Positions 1 through 9,074 of a DNA stretch of 64,000 bases are shown here, piece by piece. A program made the position numbers and the translations under genes. Origin of the DNA: Chitinophagaceae bacterium (lineage in GTDB: Bacteria > Bacteroidota > Bacteroidia > Chitinophagales > UBA10324); assembly GCA_016717285.1 (NCBI GenBank), contig JADKFU010000005.1, forward strand, positions 1,906,501 to 1,970,500, written 5' to 3'. How positions within the stretch are numbered: the first letter of the stretch is position 1; each line of letters starts with the position of its first letter. The notes under the pieces are model-generated. The model ran no database searches. It worked only from the letters and a program-made list of their open reading frames with translations, and was not told the DNA's origin.

Positions 1-2
1 AA

Positions 3-1304
3 AAAGATGCACAAAATCTATTCTGGAAGTATTATAAAAAACAAATGGACATCGGCGTGGAAGGCTGGTGGGGCGATTTAGGGGAACCTGAGAATCATCC
101 TTCTTCATTGTATCATAAATTGAATGATTTTGGCTATAGCAGGTTATTCAGCGCGGATGAAGTGCACAATATTTATGGACATTACTGGTCTAAAATGTTG
201 TTCGATCAGTATGCTATTGACTTTCCTGATAAGAGACTATTCAACTTAAACAGAAGTGGATTTGCAGGTTCACAACGTTATTGCATCTTTCCATGGAGTG
301 GTGATGTAAGCAGAAGCTGGAGTGGACTGCGCGCACAACTTCCGGTTATGCTTGGCATGACTATGAGCGGTATTCCGTATGCACATGCTGATGCAGGAGG
401 CTTTGCGGGCGGCGATGGAGATAACGTACTCTATGTCCGCTGGTTGCAGTTTGCACAATTCACTCCCATCTTTCGCCCGCATGGCACAGGATTGTTCGGG
501 ATAGATAACAATACTTTCAATTTTCCAAGTGAGATCGCACTAATTGAACAGCCCTACCGTGAAATTGCAAAGAATGCCGCTATTCAGCGTTACCGGATGT
601 TACCATACAATTACACACTCAGCTATTTACAGGCCACTGAAGCGAAACCATTAGTAAGTCCGCTCTATTATTATTTCAGTAGTGACACTGCTACTTACTC
701 TGTTGGTGATGAATACATGTGGGGAGAAAACATTTTAGTTGCACCGGTGCTTGAAAAAAGTGCTGCTTCAAGAAACGTTTATCTGCCCAAAGGAAACTGG
801 TATCAGCTCAATGAAAATGCATTGGTTAAAGGCGGCGCATGGAATCAACAATCAACCAGCCTCGCTGAGATTCCTATTTATGTAAAAGCAGGAAGCATAT
901 TACCCTTCTTACCTGACAACAAACAGATTCAAAACACAACTGAATACACCACGGATGAGATTACCTGGCATTACTACGCGTCTGCCAAATCCAGCAATGC
1001 TGTACTCTTTGATGATGATGGTATCAGTAAAAATTCAATAAAGGATAAAAAATATGAACTGATAACAGCAACATTTACTCCTGCAAAAACCGGATATATT
1101 ATTGAATTTACCAGCAATGGTGGCACATTTAAAGGAGCTCCGGATAAAAGAGTGTTTCATGTAATAATTCATGGTTTTCCGGCAATTGCAACTGTTAATC
1201 ACCCAAAGAATCTGATTGTAGAAAAGCAGCTCACCGCTAACGGAGAAACAGAGCTTACTTTTTCTTTCACCGGGAAGAAAACAGTGCTGGAGGTGCTACA
1301 GTAA
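3..1304 (+). CDS. Glycoside hydrolase family 31 protein (alpha-glucosidase or alpha-glucosyltransferase type), 5' end missing
   Basis: This is the C-terminal part of a GH31 enzyme. The reading frame is open to the window edge (KDAQNLFWKYYKKQ precedes the first ATG at 45), so the gene starts upstream of the window. Counting from that ATG, the catalytic nucleophile is Asp11 in GWWGDLGEPE. The proton donor is probably Asp87 in WSGD, followed by HADAGGF and the FxPIFRPHG stretch that shapes the -1 subsite. The last 200 residues are the beta-sandwich domains usual after the GH31 barrel. The DLGEPE form of the nucleophile motif fits alpha-glucosidases and oligosaccharide 4-alpha-glucosyltransferases better than alpha-xylosidases, but substrate cannot be settled here. 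No export signal can be judged because the N-terminus is missing. The stop is only 6 bp from the convergent UbiA gene. Confidence 0.88.
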   Translation, partial: KDAQNLFWKYYKKQMDIGVEGWWGDLGEPENHPSSLYHKLNDFGYSRLFSADEVHNIYGHYWSKMLFDQYAIDFPDKRLFNLNRSGFAGSQRYCIFPWSGDVSRSWSGLRAQLPVMLGMTMSGIPYAHADAGGFAGGDGDNVLYVRWLQFAQFTPIFRPHGTGLFGIDNNTFNFPSEIALIEQPYREIAKNAAIQRYRMLPYNYTLSYLQATEAKPLVSPLYYYFSSDTATYSVGDEYMWGENILVAPVLEKSAASRNVYLPKGNWYQLNENALVKGGAWNQQSTSLAEIPIYVKAGSILPFLPDNKQIQNTTEYTTDEITWHYYASAKSSNAVLFDDDGISKNSIKDKKYELITATFTPAKTGYIIEFTSNGGTFKGAPDKRVFHVIIHGFPAIATVNHPKNLIVEKQLTANGETELTFSFTGKKTVLEVLQ

Positions 1305-1310
1305 ATTTTT

Positions 1311-2189
1311 TTATCTGCGTTTCAGATACAACATCACAATGAACGCAAGACTGAGTAATAAAGAACTCAGGACATTCAACAACATCGTACGCTCAAATGT
1401 TATAACCGGTTTCCCTTTTCTGAAATCGCTGTACCATTTCAAAAAATAAATATTGACAGGAAGTAACGCGATTAAGTAGATGATGATATTTTGAAATTCA
1501 CGGTTCTTGTAAAAGAGAATAAAAATTCCGGCAGTAGCAATGAAAAATACAATTCCTGTAAAAACAAAAGTGCCATGGATGCCTAACATCCTGCTAAGTG
1601 TAACATCACCGTGCTTTGCATCTTCTTCGTGTTGGTAGATTTGCGTCATTGGATAACTGCCCAACAAAAAAAATGAGCTTACAATACCAAATGCTATGTT
1701 ATCTGCTGAAATAGTAAATGATTCGCTCACTCCTGCCTGTATTGCCAGGTAAGTGAAAAATCCCTGAAAGATCACTACGGTCAGTGCACCGACGACAGGA
1801 TATTTTTTCAACCTGATTTTATCATAACTATACGCTTTCGAAATCATGAGGTAAATAAATACCATCACGGCGAATAAATAATTAACAAGCAGTGACAGCA
1901 AAACTGCAAGCGCATCAAAAATTATCACAACATACCAGAGTTCCTTTGTAACAACTGGTGGCATTTTCATTCCACCAATACTTTGTTCATCGCGGTCAAA
2001 ATAACTGTTGTAACCATTGCTGGCGGGATAAACAATCAGATGCAAAATCATAAATACGGAAACTGCTTTCGTTACATCTATTGTGGTGTGCAATAATGCA
2101 AACCAATAGATGGGCATCAAAAAAATGGAAAATGGAATACGCATCAGGCGCAAAGCATTCCGCCATTTTATAGGTATTGGTTCCATCAA
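1311..2189 (-). CDS. UbiA-superfamily prenyltransferase
   Basis: This is a 292-residue polytopic membrane protein with about eight or nine hydrophobic segments. It has the two UbiA Asp-rich signatures: NGYNSYFDRDEQ after the second membrane segment and the weaker YQHEEDAKHGD in the central cytosolic loop. Family members transfer an isoprenyl diphosphate to an aromatic or other acceptor, using Mg2+. It is the last gene of a minus-strand set (type III PKS, methyltransferase, FAD oxidoreductase, UbiA), 43 bp after the oxidoreductase. The natural inference is prenylation of the polyketide aromatic made by the first gene. MenA- or UbiA-type quinone synthesis is an alternative, but no other quinone genes are nearby. 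The ATG at 2189 is the only sensible start. Confidence 0.85.
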   Translation of the reverse strand: MMEPIPIKWRNALRLMRIPFSIFLMPIYWFALLHTTIDVTKAVSVFMILHLIVYPASNGYNSYFDRDEQSIGGMKMPPVVTKELWYVVIIFDALAVLLSLLVNYLFAVMVFIYLMISKAYSYDKIRLKKYPVVGALTVVIFQGFFTYLAIQAGVSESFTISADNIAFGIVSSFFLLGSYPMTQIYQHEEDAKHGDVTLSRMLGIHGTFVFTGIVFFIATAGIFILFYKNREFQNIIIYLIALLPVNIYFLKWYSDFRKGKPVITFERTMLLNVLSSLLLSLAFIVMLYLKRR

Positions 2190-2232
2190 AAGCTATTTGT
2201 TTGTCAGATGAAAAAACGAAATTTCTTATTCG

Positions 2233-3369
2233 CTAAAAAGATTTTCCATGTGTGGCTCCCACAATTTGCTTAACTGCAATTGGAAAATGCTTCAGCAAAG
2301 CAATAGCAGGTTTTGAAAGCGATGAATTGACGAGCAATGGCTGCAGGAATCGTCCGGCTTTCAACCGAAATGAAAATTCTCTCCTCCAATCAGCAGCATA
2401 TTGTATTTCCATTTCCTTCCGGGAAATTTTTCCTGATAAGAATTTTTCAATCGCAAAAAAGCAGATGACCGATGCACGCAACGCCATGCTCATGCCATTG
2501 CCACACAATGGAGTGATCAAACCTGCAGCGTCGCCTGCCATCAGCATATTCTTTTCAACAGGAAGTTTGTTTTCAAAATTTATCTGTGAGATAGTTTCCG
2601 GCGCATCAAAGAGAAAAGCAGATCTGTTCTCAAATATTTTTGAGAGAAATGGATTTACTGAAAGCAATTGATCTTCCATTTGCCTGATGTTGCCTGCAAA
2701 TCTTTTTAAATTTTCGGCCTTTGTAAGATAACAAAGACAATGCTGTTCACCTTCCACTTTAGAAATTCCGCAATAACCTCCGTCAAAATTGTGCAATTGA
2801 ATTACGTGATCCGGCAACGTAGATTTAATATGGTACTTCACTCCTACCCAATTCTGCGTAATTGAATTTGCGGAATCGAAACCTGAGCGTTGCAGTTTCT
2901 TATCCATATTTGATCGCTTGCCAAAAGCACCAATCACAATCTTACCTTTCAATTTTTTTTCACCTGCAGCTACAGTAAATGATTCGCCTTGCTGATAATA
3001 ATCTTCCACCTTACAGTTTTCGAGGATCACAGCTCCTTTTGCACGCGCGATGTTTGCCAAAGTAGCATCAAGCAGGTAACGACTGATACCAAAACCACCA
3101 GGATTAAGTGGATGCGTCAGGATTTTTCCGGTTACTGAAGAAACATGTAATTCGTTGATGAATGGTAATTGCATTTCACGCAGCGGCATTCCTGTTCTTT
3201 CCAGAAAATTCCATGACTCCATGGAGATATATTCACCGCACACCCTGTGAATAGGATATTTATTTCGTTCCAATACTGCTACGGTGAAATTGGTGTCAGC
3301 CAACTGAATAGCAAGTGAAAGTCCGGCCAAGCCACCACCGATGATGATGACATCGAAAGAATCCTGCAT
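2233..3369 (-). CDS. NAD(P)/FAD-dependent oxidoreductase, geranylgeranyl-reductase/PHBH-like flavoprotein
   Basis: This is a 378-residue flavoprotein. The N-terminus (residues 4-35) is a Rossmann dinucleotide fold, with GGGLAG and an acidic residue ending the second strand (VLERN). RVCGEYIS follows and is typical of the geranylgeranyl-reductase-like group. The second FAD motif GDAAGLITPLCGNGM lies near residue 280. Such enzymes hydroxylate aromatics or reduce prenyl chains. In this cluster it probably oxidises the polyketide-derived ring or reduces the isoprenoid tail. It follows the methyltransferase by 15 bp and precedes UbiA by 43 bp, so one transcript is likely. The family call is secure; the substrate is inferred. 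Confidence 0.85.
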   Translation of the reverse strand: MQDSFDVIIIGGGLAGLSLAIQLADTNFTVAVLERNKYPIHRVCGEYISMESWNFLERTGMPLREMQLPFINELHVSSVTGKILTHPLNPGGFGISRYLLDATLANIARAKGAVILENCKVEDYYQQGESFTVAAGEKKLKGKIVIGAFGKRSNMDKKLQRSGFDSANSITQNWVGVKYHIKSTLPDHVIQLHNFDGGYCGISKVEGEQHCLCYLTKAENLKRFAGNIRQMEDQLLSVNPFLSKIFENRSAFLFDAPETISQINFENKLPVEKNMLMAGDAAGLITPLCGNGMSMALRASVICFFAIEKFLSGKISRKEMEIQYAADWRREFSFRLKAGRFLQPLLVNSSLSKPAIALLKHFPIAVKQIVGATHGKSF

Positions 3370-3384
3370 TGTTTATAACGGCAA

Positions 3385-4107
3385 TTAATTGTTCGTTGAC
3401 GAATCCTGATGATAATTTCTAAAAATAACAAGATAACGAAAAGCCCACTCCCAACTTATTTCAGCATGATCAATGAGAGCATTGGAGAGCAGTTTCAACC
3501 AGTCTTCCCTGCGAAAACCCCTCAGCACGGATAATGGAGCATCATTCTTTACCAGATAAGATTTGGAAAATAATTTTGTTAGCGACTGAATACTATAACA
3601 GGCTAATGAATGACGTTGAAGATCGTTGATTACACATCCTTTAGTCGCATTTGTTTTCATCAGCTTCAACAACCTGACAATTTCATCATCATTGAAATGA
3701 TGCATAAAAAGCGTGTTCATGATCACATCATATTTTTTGCCGGAATTCAAATGCTGGAAAACATCGGCTTGCATACACTCAATCTCAGGCACTTTTTTGC
3801 AATTTTCCTTCGAATATTGAATGGCTGATGCACTCACGTCAACACCGGTTAATTCCATTTGGATTTTATTTTTTCTGCCCCACTCCGCTACAATCTTCAT
3901 CATATCTCCTCCTCCGCACCCAACATCCAATATGGAAAGTTGTTTCACTCCTTGCGCAATCTTTTTCAGCCCTTTTAGTGTAATCCTATAGCCTCCGAGG
4001 AGTTTATTAATTGAATGAAGTTCCTGATAATTGAGGAAGAGATCCTTATCAGGAATATTTGTCCCGTCCATAAGTTCAGGTCCCGGGTGCCGGATGCTGG
4101 TATTCAT
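3385..4107 (-). CDS. Class I SAM-dependent methyltransferase
   Basis: This is a 240-residue protein. SAM-binding motif I is ILDVGCGGGDM, near residue 60. An acidic second strand follows (LTGVDVSA), then an Asp (MQADVFQ) at the usual adenine-contacting position, and a MNTLFMHHF segment as in Methyltransf_11/25 members. It starts only 2 bp after the stop of the type III PKS, which indicates translational coupling. By context it would O- or C-methylate the PKS product or an intermediate. Homologues of this gene order (T3PKS, methyltransferase, FAD enzyme, UbiA) recur in Bacteroidota genomes as far as I know, but the product is not established to my knowledge. The ATG at 4107 is the chosen start. 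Confidence 0.85.
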   Translation of the reverse strand: MNTSIRHPGPELMDGTNIPDKDLFLNYQELHSINKLLGGYRITLKGLKKIAQGVKQLSILDVGCGGGDMMKIVAEWGRKNKIQMELTGVDVSASAIQYSKENCKKVPEIECMQADVFQHLNSGKKYDVIMNTLFMHHFNDDEIVRLLKLMKTNATKGCVINDLQRHSLACYSIQSLTKLFSKSYLVKNDAPLSVLRGFRREDWLKLLSNALIDHAEISWEWAFRYLVIFRNYHQDSSTNN

Positions 4108-4109
4108 AA

Positions 4110-5249
4110 TCAGCTAATCACTGGTTTAAACATAGCCGTTTCAATGGTAATGCCGGGACCGAAACCAGCGGCAAGAATCCGGTCTTTCTTTTTCCAGTCC
4201 AATCTCTTCTTCATCATCAATTTCAAAACGAATGAAATGGTTGGCGAAGACATATTGCCAAAATTTCTTAATATACTATACGATTCTTCGAGATCTTTAT
4301 CAGTGAGCAACATTCCTTTCTGCGCTGCTTCCAGGATTTTCCTTCCACCGGGATGAATCGCCCACTGCGTAACCATTGAACGTTTACACTCGAATTTATT
4401 CAATGCCTCCGCGATTAATCCGCCAGCATACTCTTCAATTAATTGCGGCACTAACGCGTCAAGACCCATCAGAAAACCATTTTCTGAAGGATGCCACGTC
4501 ATCATGGTAGCTCCTTTATGAATTACTTTTGAATGAAATCCGTCAATCCGGAGGGCAGGGCAATTTAGTCCTTTACTCTTTTGCTTTGATGTAACCAGCA
4601 TAGCAGCAGCACCATCAGCAAACAGAGAATTTACCACCATGTTCTGATTGTCCATTTCTGGTTGAAAATGCAAAGAGCACAATTCAACCAGCACAATCAT
4701 AACTGTTGCATGATGATCTGACCTGCAAATTGCATCTGCCATTTTTAATGCATGAAAAGCGGCATAGCAGCCCATAAAATTTACACTCGTTCTTTCAACA
4801 TGATCTTCCAATTCAAGTTCTTTCATTAGCTGAAGGTCAAGTCCCGGTGCTGACATACCGGTACAACTCACTGTGATCAGATGGGTTACCGGCAACAATT
4901 GTTTAGTCGCGCTCTTTTCCAACTCATTCATGCAATTTTTTGCCGCCTGAGCAGCCAGCTTAACCGCAATTTTTTGGTAAATATCCATTCGCCGGCTTAA
5001 GGGAGGATTCTGTTGAGGCGCTTCAAACAATAAAGGAACATGACCATTCTTAAAAAAATCAGGAAGCGCAGAGTGCCTGAAATCAATTCCGCTCTTATGA
5101 TAAATGACAGACAGTTTACGCGACGCATCTTCAGCCACATCAAAATACCGGATCATAAAATCAGCAATCGCCTGCTGATGATAGCGGTTTTCAGGTACCG
5201 CAGTACCGATAGCGACTAATAAACTATCCTTGTTCCTTTTTTTCTTCAT
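4110..5249 (-). CDS. Type III polyketide synthase (chalcone/stilbene synthase family)
   Basis: This is a homodimeric-type ketosynthase that extends an acyl-CoA starter with malonyl-CoA and cyclises the product. The catalytic triad is complete and, numbered from the ATG at 5249, almost matches plant chalcone synthase numbering: Cys161 (MGCYA), His299 (IHPGG) and Asn332 (GNMSS). CTGMSAPGLD and the C-terminal GFGPG loop are also present. Length from this ATG is 379 residues, normal for the family. The frame extends upstream to a TTG at 5339, adding 30 residues that do not look like a type III PKS N-terminus, so I prefer the ATG. It is the first gene of the PKS, methyltransferase, oxidoreductase, UbiA set. 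Products of related enzymes include alkylresorcinols and alkylpyrones; this one is undetermined. Confidence 0.92.
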   Translation of the reverse strand: MKKKRNKDSLLVAIGTAVPENRYHQQAIADFMIRYFDVAEDASRKLSVIYHKSGIDFRHSALPDFFKNGHVPLLFEAPQQNPPLSRRMDIYQKIAVKLAAQAAKNCMNELEKSATKQLLPVTHLITVSCTGMSAPGLDLQLMKELELEDHVERTSVNFMGCYAAFHALKMADAICRSDHHATVMIVLVELCSLHFQPEMDNQNMVVNSLFADGAAAMLVTSKQKSKGLNCPALRIDGFHSKVIHKGATMMTWHPSENGFLMGLDALVPQLIEEYAGGLIAEALNKFECKRSMVTQWAIHPGGRKILEAAQKGMLLTDKDLEESYSILRNFGNMSSPTISFVLKLMMKKRLDWKKKDRILAAGFGPGITIETAMFKPVIS

Positions 5250-5490
5250 ACCAATTTGAGATGGCAAGCTAAGTAAAAGTGAGGAGTTAAAAATCTCACT
5301 ATAGTTATCAGCGTATCCTCTTTCTTCATAAGTTTTCAACTACCCTTCGACTTCTCTACCTATAAATGTTGTCTAAATGAATAAGGTTCGTGACAGAATG
5401 AATCATTTCTCAACAGCTTCCAGGCACTTTCCAACCTTTGAAACTAAATCTGCTCCTAAATGTTCTACCTACCACAATTTTAAAAAGCAA

Positions 5491-5498
5491 TAGTTTTG
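5491..5498 (+). promoter_or_regulatory. Predicted -7 promoter element for msrB
   Basis: TAGTTTTG matches the Bacteroidota -7 consensus TAnnTTTG exactly. It ends 26 bp before the msrB ATG. No clear -33 TTG was found at the normal spacing. Confidence 0.5.
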
Positions 5499-5524
5499 TA
5501 AATACACTCAAAAAAAAATAATAG

Positions 5525-5929
5525 ATGGAAAATCAAGTGAATAAAACAGACGAAGAATGGAAGATCGAACTGGATCCCGAAAGCTATTATGTTCTGCGAG
5601 AAAAGGGAACCGAACGTCCTTTTACGGGCAAGTATTATAAAAATAAAGATGCAGGAACCTATGTTTGCAAAGGATGTGGAACGGCACTTTTTACATCAGC
5701 TACAAAATATGATTCCGGTTGCGGCTGGCCAAGTTTTTATGATGCCATTGACAATGGAATGATAAAAACAAATACAGATTACAGTCATGGAATGATCCGT
5801 AAAGAAATCACCTGTGCAAAATGTGGTGGTCATCTCGGTCATGTATTTGATGATGGACCTCATCCAACAGGCACCAGGTATTGTGTAAATTCTTTGTCGT
5901 TGGATTTTAAGAAAGAAGACAAAGAATAA
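5525..5929 (+). CDS. msrB: Peptide-methionine (R)-S-oxide reductase MsrB
   Basis: MsrB reduces methionine-R-sulfoxide in oxidised proteins using thioredoxin or a similar donor. The 134-residue protein carries the four zinc cysteines (Cys48/Cys51 in CKGC and Cys97/Cys100 in CAKC). It also has the substrate-pocket motif GCGWPSF with Trp68, the GHLGHVFDDGP segment, and the catalytic Cys120 in RYCVNSLSL. There is no signal peptide, so it should act in the cytoplasm. A resolving Cys around position 65 (SGCGWP) is present, as in two-cysteine MsrB enzymes. It stands alone on the plus strand with its own promoter-like element and ends at a hairpin shared with the convergent HMA gene. Confidence 0.96.
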   Translation: MENQVNKTDEEWKIELDPESYYVLREKGTERPFTGKYYKNKDAGTYVCKGCGTALFTSATKYDSGCGWPSFYDAIDNGMIKTNTDYSHGMIRKEITCAKCGGHLGHVFDDGPHPTGTRYCVNSLSLDFKKEDKE

Positions 5930-5960
5930 AAAAAGACCGGATTCGAAATGACGAATCCGG
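5926..5960 (-). terminator. Rho-independent terminator, end of the HMA gene set
   Basis: A perfect 9-bp stem (5937-5945 with 5952-5960, CCGGATTCG/CGAATCCGG) has a 6-base loop. On the minus strand it is followed by a run of T (the A-tract at 5927-5934). It may also stop msrB transcripts coming from the other side. Confidence 0.75.
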
Positions 5961-5991
5961 CCGTTAGCAATCGCTGAAACAATACAGACGC

Positions 5992-6348
5992 TTAATGCTT
6001 CTCCGCGTCCTTCTTGCAACACATCGGCAAAGCCTGGTAAGAAGCTGCATCAGCTTTCACCTCATCTGCATCATATCCACTTTTTGACACAGCAGCCTTA
6101 ATAGCTTCCGGTGTGGTTTTTCCCACTGTATATTCCACCATTAACTTTTTGTCGGTCAGATTGAGCTCGGCATTTTTTATGCCTTTCAACTCTTTCACAG
6201 CAGATTCAATTTTCTCTTTGCATTCACCGCAAACCGCCGAAGTTTGAATGTAAATAATCTCTGTCTTCTTTTTAGCATCGTCTGCTCTCATCAATGAAGG
6301 CAATACAAGCAATAAAAACAAAGGGGCAATAATTTTGAAATTTTTCAT
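5992..6348 (-). CDS. Secreted heavy-metal-associated (HMA) domain protein
   Basis: This is a 118-residue exported protein. A signal peptide of about 22 residues (MKNFKIIAPLFLLLVLPSLM then RADD) is followed by one HMA ferredoxin-like domain. Its metal-binding Cys40-x-x-Cys43 lies in SAVCGECKEKIE, and KSGYDAD ends the fold. An extra Cys110-Cys111 pair sits near the C-terminus (LPMCCKKD). HMA domains bind soft metals such as Cu(I), Zn or Cd. It lies 61 bp downstream of a TonB-dependent receptor that itself follows a cysteine-rich HYC_CC_PP protein, all on the minus strand. This suggests a periplasmic metal chaperone or sensor working with the receptor. The metal is not decided by the sequence. 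Confidence 0.85.
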   Translation of the reverse strand: MKNFKIIAPLFLLLVLPSLMRADDAKKKTEIIYIQTSAVCGECKEKIESAVKELKGIKNAELNLTDKKLMVEYTVGKTTPEAIKAAVSKSGYDADEVKADAASYQALPMCCKKDAEKH

Positions 6349-6409
6349 TTTGATTTTGATTTTAAGGTTAAAAAAATTGTTAATTAAAGTAATAGGTTTT
6401 AAGCGTAAG

Positions 6410-8623
6410 CTATTTTATCGAGAACCGAAGTCCTCCATATATTGTGCGACCGGTAATCGGCCCCCAAACGATAGATGTATCGAAATAAGGACCGAACGGA
6501 TCATCAGCAGCAATGATCCTGTCATTTTGAACATAGTTGCCAAGGTTTTCACCGCCAACATAAAATTCCCATGATTTGATGAGGTAAGAAATCTGTCCCA
6601 GAAAACGGAAATAAGAAGGTGATTCATCTGGCGCCTGGTACATTTCAGGATTGGACTGTGTATCAGGTAATCGCTGCACACCGACCCATTGACTGGTGGA
6701 ACTAAATTCCCAATGCTTGTCCGGTGTTTTGTAAGTAATGGTCAGCAATGCCCTTTGCTTAGGCACCAATGGAACAAGCTTCAGTTCATCTCCATACGTT
6801 TGCGCTACATCATAAACCTTGAAGGCCAATCTTGTATTAAATCCCCTGAACCATTCATAACTCACATCAGCTTGCAGACTGTTTGAATAAGATGCACCAC
6901 TGAGATTATAAAAGAAAATTTTGGATGGATCAGCATCCGCATCTACAATCACCTGATTCGTGAAATCAGTTCTGTAAAGATCAAGACTGAATGTTCCTTC
7001 ATGTGTACCGGGAAAAAATTGTTGTGTAAAGTTAATGCCGTAATTCCAGGCACGTTCGGGTTTCAATACATCCACGATCACCCATTCGCGGGAGCTCGCC
7101 ATGTAAGTCGCGTTTTCTGCAAAAATATTAGCCACACGGAATCCGTTGCCAATCGAAGCGCGTAAAGTGGATGTTGGTCCAAGTTTGTATTTGGCGTGCA
7201 ACCTTCCGGTAGCCAGGAAGCCGAATTCATTGTGCCAGTCTGTACGAACTCCTGCAATCACACTTAGCTTCTTCAGGTTGTCATACGTGTATTCAAAAAA
7301 AGCACCCGGGACAGATTCTACCCTGTTCATTTCAATCACATCAAATTTTTCATCATACTTATCATACAGGTAACTGAGTCCGGCTTTGTACTTATGTTGT
7401 GTGTTACCGATGATGGACAAAAAAATCAAATTGGCATAGAATGATTGCTCGGTTCCATTATATGCTCTCAGTCCATAGTACGCATCCTGATCATGATAAA
7501 TACCGGAGAGTTGAAGTCCGATGCTCTGAAATTTCTTATCAGGAAAACCATAACTGGTCTTCGTAAACAATTCAACCCTGTTAGTATTCACACCAAGACC
7601 GTATGCATTGCTGGTCAGTTTATCTGTTTCCGGATTGAAATCCATTACGCCGCCTATACGGTCATCGTGCAGAAATTTAACACCAAACATTGCTTCAATG
7701 CGTTTGCCTGATTCATATTTCCAGCGATCCATGAGTGAAACTGTTTTATTGAGTGGCAGATCAAGAAAACCATCACCATTCTCATCCATTTTTCGCTGCA
7801 TTGTACTGCCATGGATTAAAAACATATCATGCCATTTATCATTCAGCTTATGAGCGGAATAAATGTTGGCCTCCAACCGTTGTTCTGAATTTCCATAGAG
7901 ATTCACATACAGGTTTTCACTCTTTTCCGGCTTCTTAAGTTCTATATCTATCTGCCCTGTAATAGATTCGTAGCCGTTGGAAACACTTCCTGCACCTTTG
8001 TTGAGGTTGATCGATTCAATCCACGGTCCGGGAATAAAATTCAGTCCATAGGTAATTCCCAAACCGCGAACAGTCGGCAAAACATCAGTGAGGATCTGAG
8101 CATATTTTCCTGATAAGCCCAGCATCTGAATTTGCCTGGCACCGGTTACGGCATCAGAAAAAGAAACGTCAACAGTCGGGTTCGATTCAAAGCTTTCAGA
8201 AAGATTACAACAGGCATTGTTCTTCAACTCTCCTGACGTAATCACTTCTGTCTTTTGTGTTTTCAGCGATGAAATGTAAGAATCAGGCCGGTCGCCTGCT
8301 ACTTCTACTCCATTCAAAACAACAGCCCTTTCCAATACCACTTTGATACTGGTGCCTTCCGCCTTTAATGTATCCGTTACATATCCGGTGTACGAAATAA
8401 ATAGTTGATTCGAAGAAGTATCAGTTTTGGAGAGGTGAAACTTTCCGGTTGCATCTGTTGAAGTTCCGTTTCCGGTTCCGGCAAGAACAACATTAGCATC
8501 CGCTAAAGGCATTTCCATACCCATATCGTCTCTTCCGAATACAGCACCTGCAATTTCTTGTGCCTGAAGATGCATCCTGCTAAAAAGCAGAAGGATTAAA
8601 AAAATCCAATGAGCATATTTCAT
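6410..8623 (-). CDS. TonB-dependent outer-membrane receptor, probably metal-related
   Basis: This is a 737-residue outer-membrane receptor from the ATG at 8623, which directly precedes a signal peptide ending LQAQ. The frame also runs up to a TTG at 8650, which I reject. Residues about 22-105 form a carboxypeptidase-regulatory-like beta-sandwich (TGNGTSTDATGKFHLS). A plug domain follows (PTVDVSFSDAVTGARQIQML), then a 22-strand-type barrel ending in the aromatic-rich GGLRFSIK. A CC pair (NNACCNLSESF) lies just before the plug. It sits between HYC_CC_PP and HMA genes on the same strand, so a metal or metal-chelate substrate is the best guess. Ligand specificity cannot be read from the sequence. 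Confidence 0.88.
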   Translation of the reverse strand: MKYAHWIFLILLLFSRMHLQAQEIAGAVFGRDDMGMEMPLADANVVLAGTGNGTSTDATGKFHLSKTDTSSNQLFISYTGYVTDTLKAEGTSIKVVLERAVVLNGVEVAGDRPDSYISSLKTQKTEVITSGELKNNACCNLSESFESNPTVDVSFSDAVTGARQIQMLGLSGKYAQILTDVLPTVRGLGITYGLNFIPGPWIESINLNKGAGSVSNGYESITGQIDIELKKPEKSENLYVNLYGNSEQRLEANIYSAHKLNDKWHDMFLIHGSTMQRKMDENGDGFLDLPLNKTVSLMDRWKYESGKRIEAMFGVKFLHDDRIGGVMDFNPETDKLTSNAYGLGVNTNRVELFTKTSYGFPDKKFQSIGLQLSGIYHDQDAYYGLRAYNGTEQSFYANLIFLSIIGNTQHKYKAGLSYLYDKYDEKFDVIEMNRVESVPGAFFEYTYDNLKKLSVIAGVRTDWHNEFGFLATGRLHAKYKLGPTSTLRASIGNGFRVANIFAENATYMASSREWVIVDVLKPERAWNYGINFTQQFFPGTHEGTFSLDLYRTDFTNQVIVDADADPSKIFFYNLSGASYSNSLQADVSYEWFRGFNTRLAFKVYDVAQTYGDELKLVPLVPKQRALLTITYKTPDKHWEFSSTSQWVGVQRLPDTQSNPEMYQAPDESPSYFRFLGQISYLIKSWEFYVGGENLGNYVQNDRIIAADDPFGPYFDTSIVWGPITGRTIYGGLRFSIK

Positions 8624-8705
8624 TTTGATCTCGTATTTTGATGGATGCAAAAAAATTATTCATGCAACGGCTGTATGCAGCCGGCACCAAATAAATTTCA
8701 CAAAA

Positions 8706-9059
8706 TCAAATACGGAAGGACTGCGTGAGCAGCAGGAGATCAACAGGTAAATCAGGTGGACCATGATCCTGAAGAAAACTTATTCCACCTACAAGATAAC
8801 TCCGGATATCAAAGGAGGAAGTTAATATAGCAACAGGTAATTCATTAATTGATTTGACGGGAAGCTGAGAGGGCACCGCAATAAAATCAGTGTTAATTTT
8901 AAGCAGCTTGGAATTTTTCTCACAGCATCCTTTATCATTCGTCTTGCAGCACGATTTACTAACCGGCATCGCCATCCTGCACTTGTAGGAACTGGCGATT
9001 ACTCCTATTGTTGAGAACAGGAACATTACCAGGATGCCGATGGAAATGATTTTCTTCAT
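8706..9059 (-). CDS. HYC_CC_PP family small cysteine-rich exported protein
   Basis: This is a 117-residue protein from the ATG at 9059 (a TTG at 9077 would add six residues). It has a signal peptide (MKKIISIGILVMFLFSTIG), then the family landmarks in order: SYKC, the CC pairs KSCCK and KGCCEK, and HGPPDLP near the C-terminus. The name HYC_CC_PP describes these landmarks; function is not established as far as I know. Such proteins are commonly found beside TonB receptors and HMA-domain proteins, as here. The receptor starts 82 bp further on and the gene has its own TAnnTTTG element. The cysteines suggest binding of a thiophilic metal in the periplasm or at the membrane. Confidence 0.8.
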   Translation of the reverse strand: MKKIISIGILVMFLFSTIGVIASSYKCRMAMPVSKSCCKTNDKGCCEKNSKLLKINTDFIAVPSQLPVKSINELPVAILTSSFDIRSYLVGGISFLQDHGPPDLPVDLLLLTQSFRI

Positions 9060-9074
9060 GAGTGTAATAGGAGG

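Noticed and set aside
2252..2671. 139-codon plus-strand frame opposite the FAD oxidoreductase
   Set aside because: It lies wholly inside a conserved enzyme on the minus strand and has no recognisable domain.
5250..5339. N-terminal extension of the type III PKS from a TTG at 5339
   Set aside because: The added 30 residues do not resemble the family N-terminus, and the ATG at 5249 gives normal length and near-standard active-site numbering.
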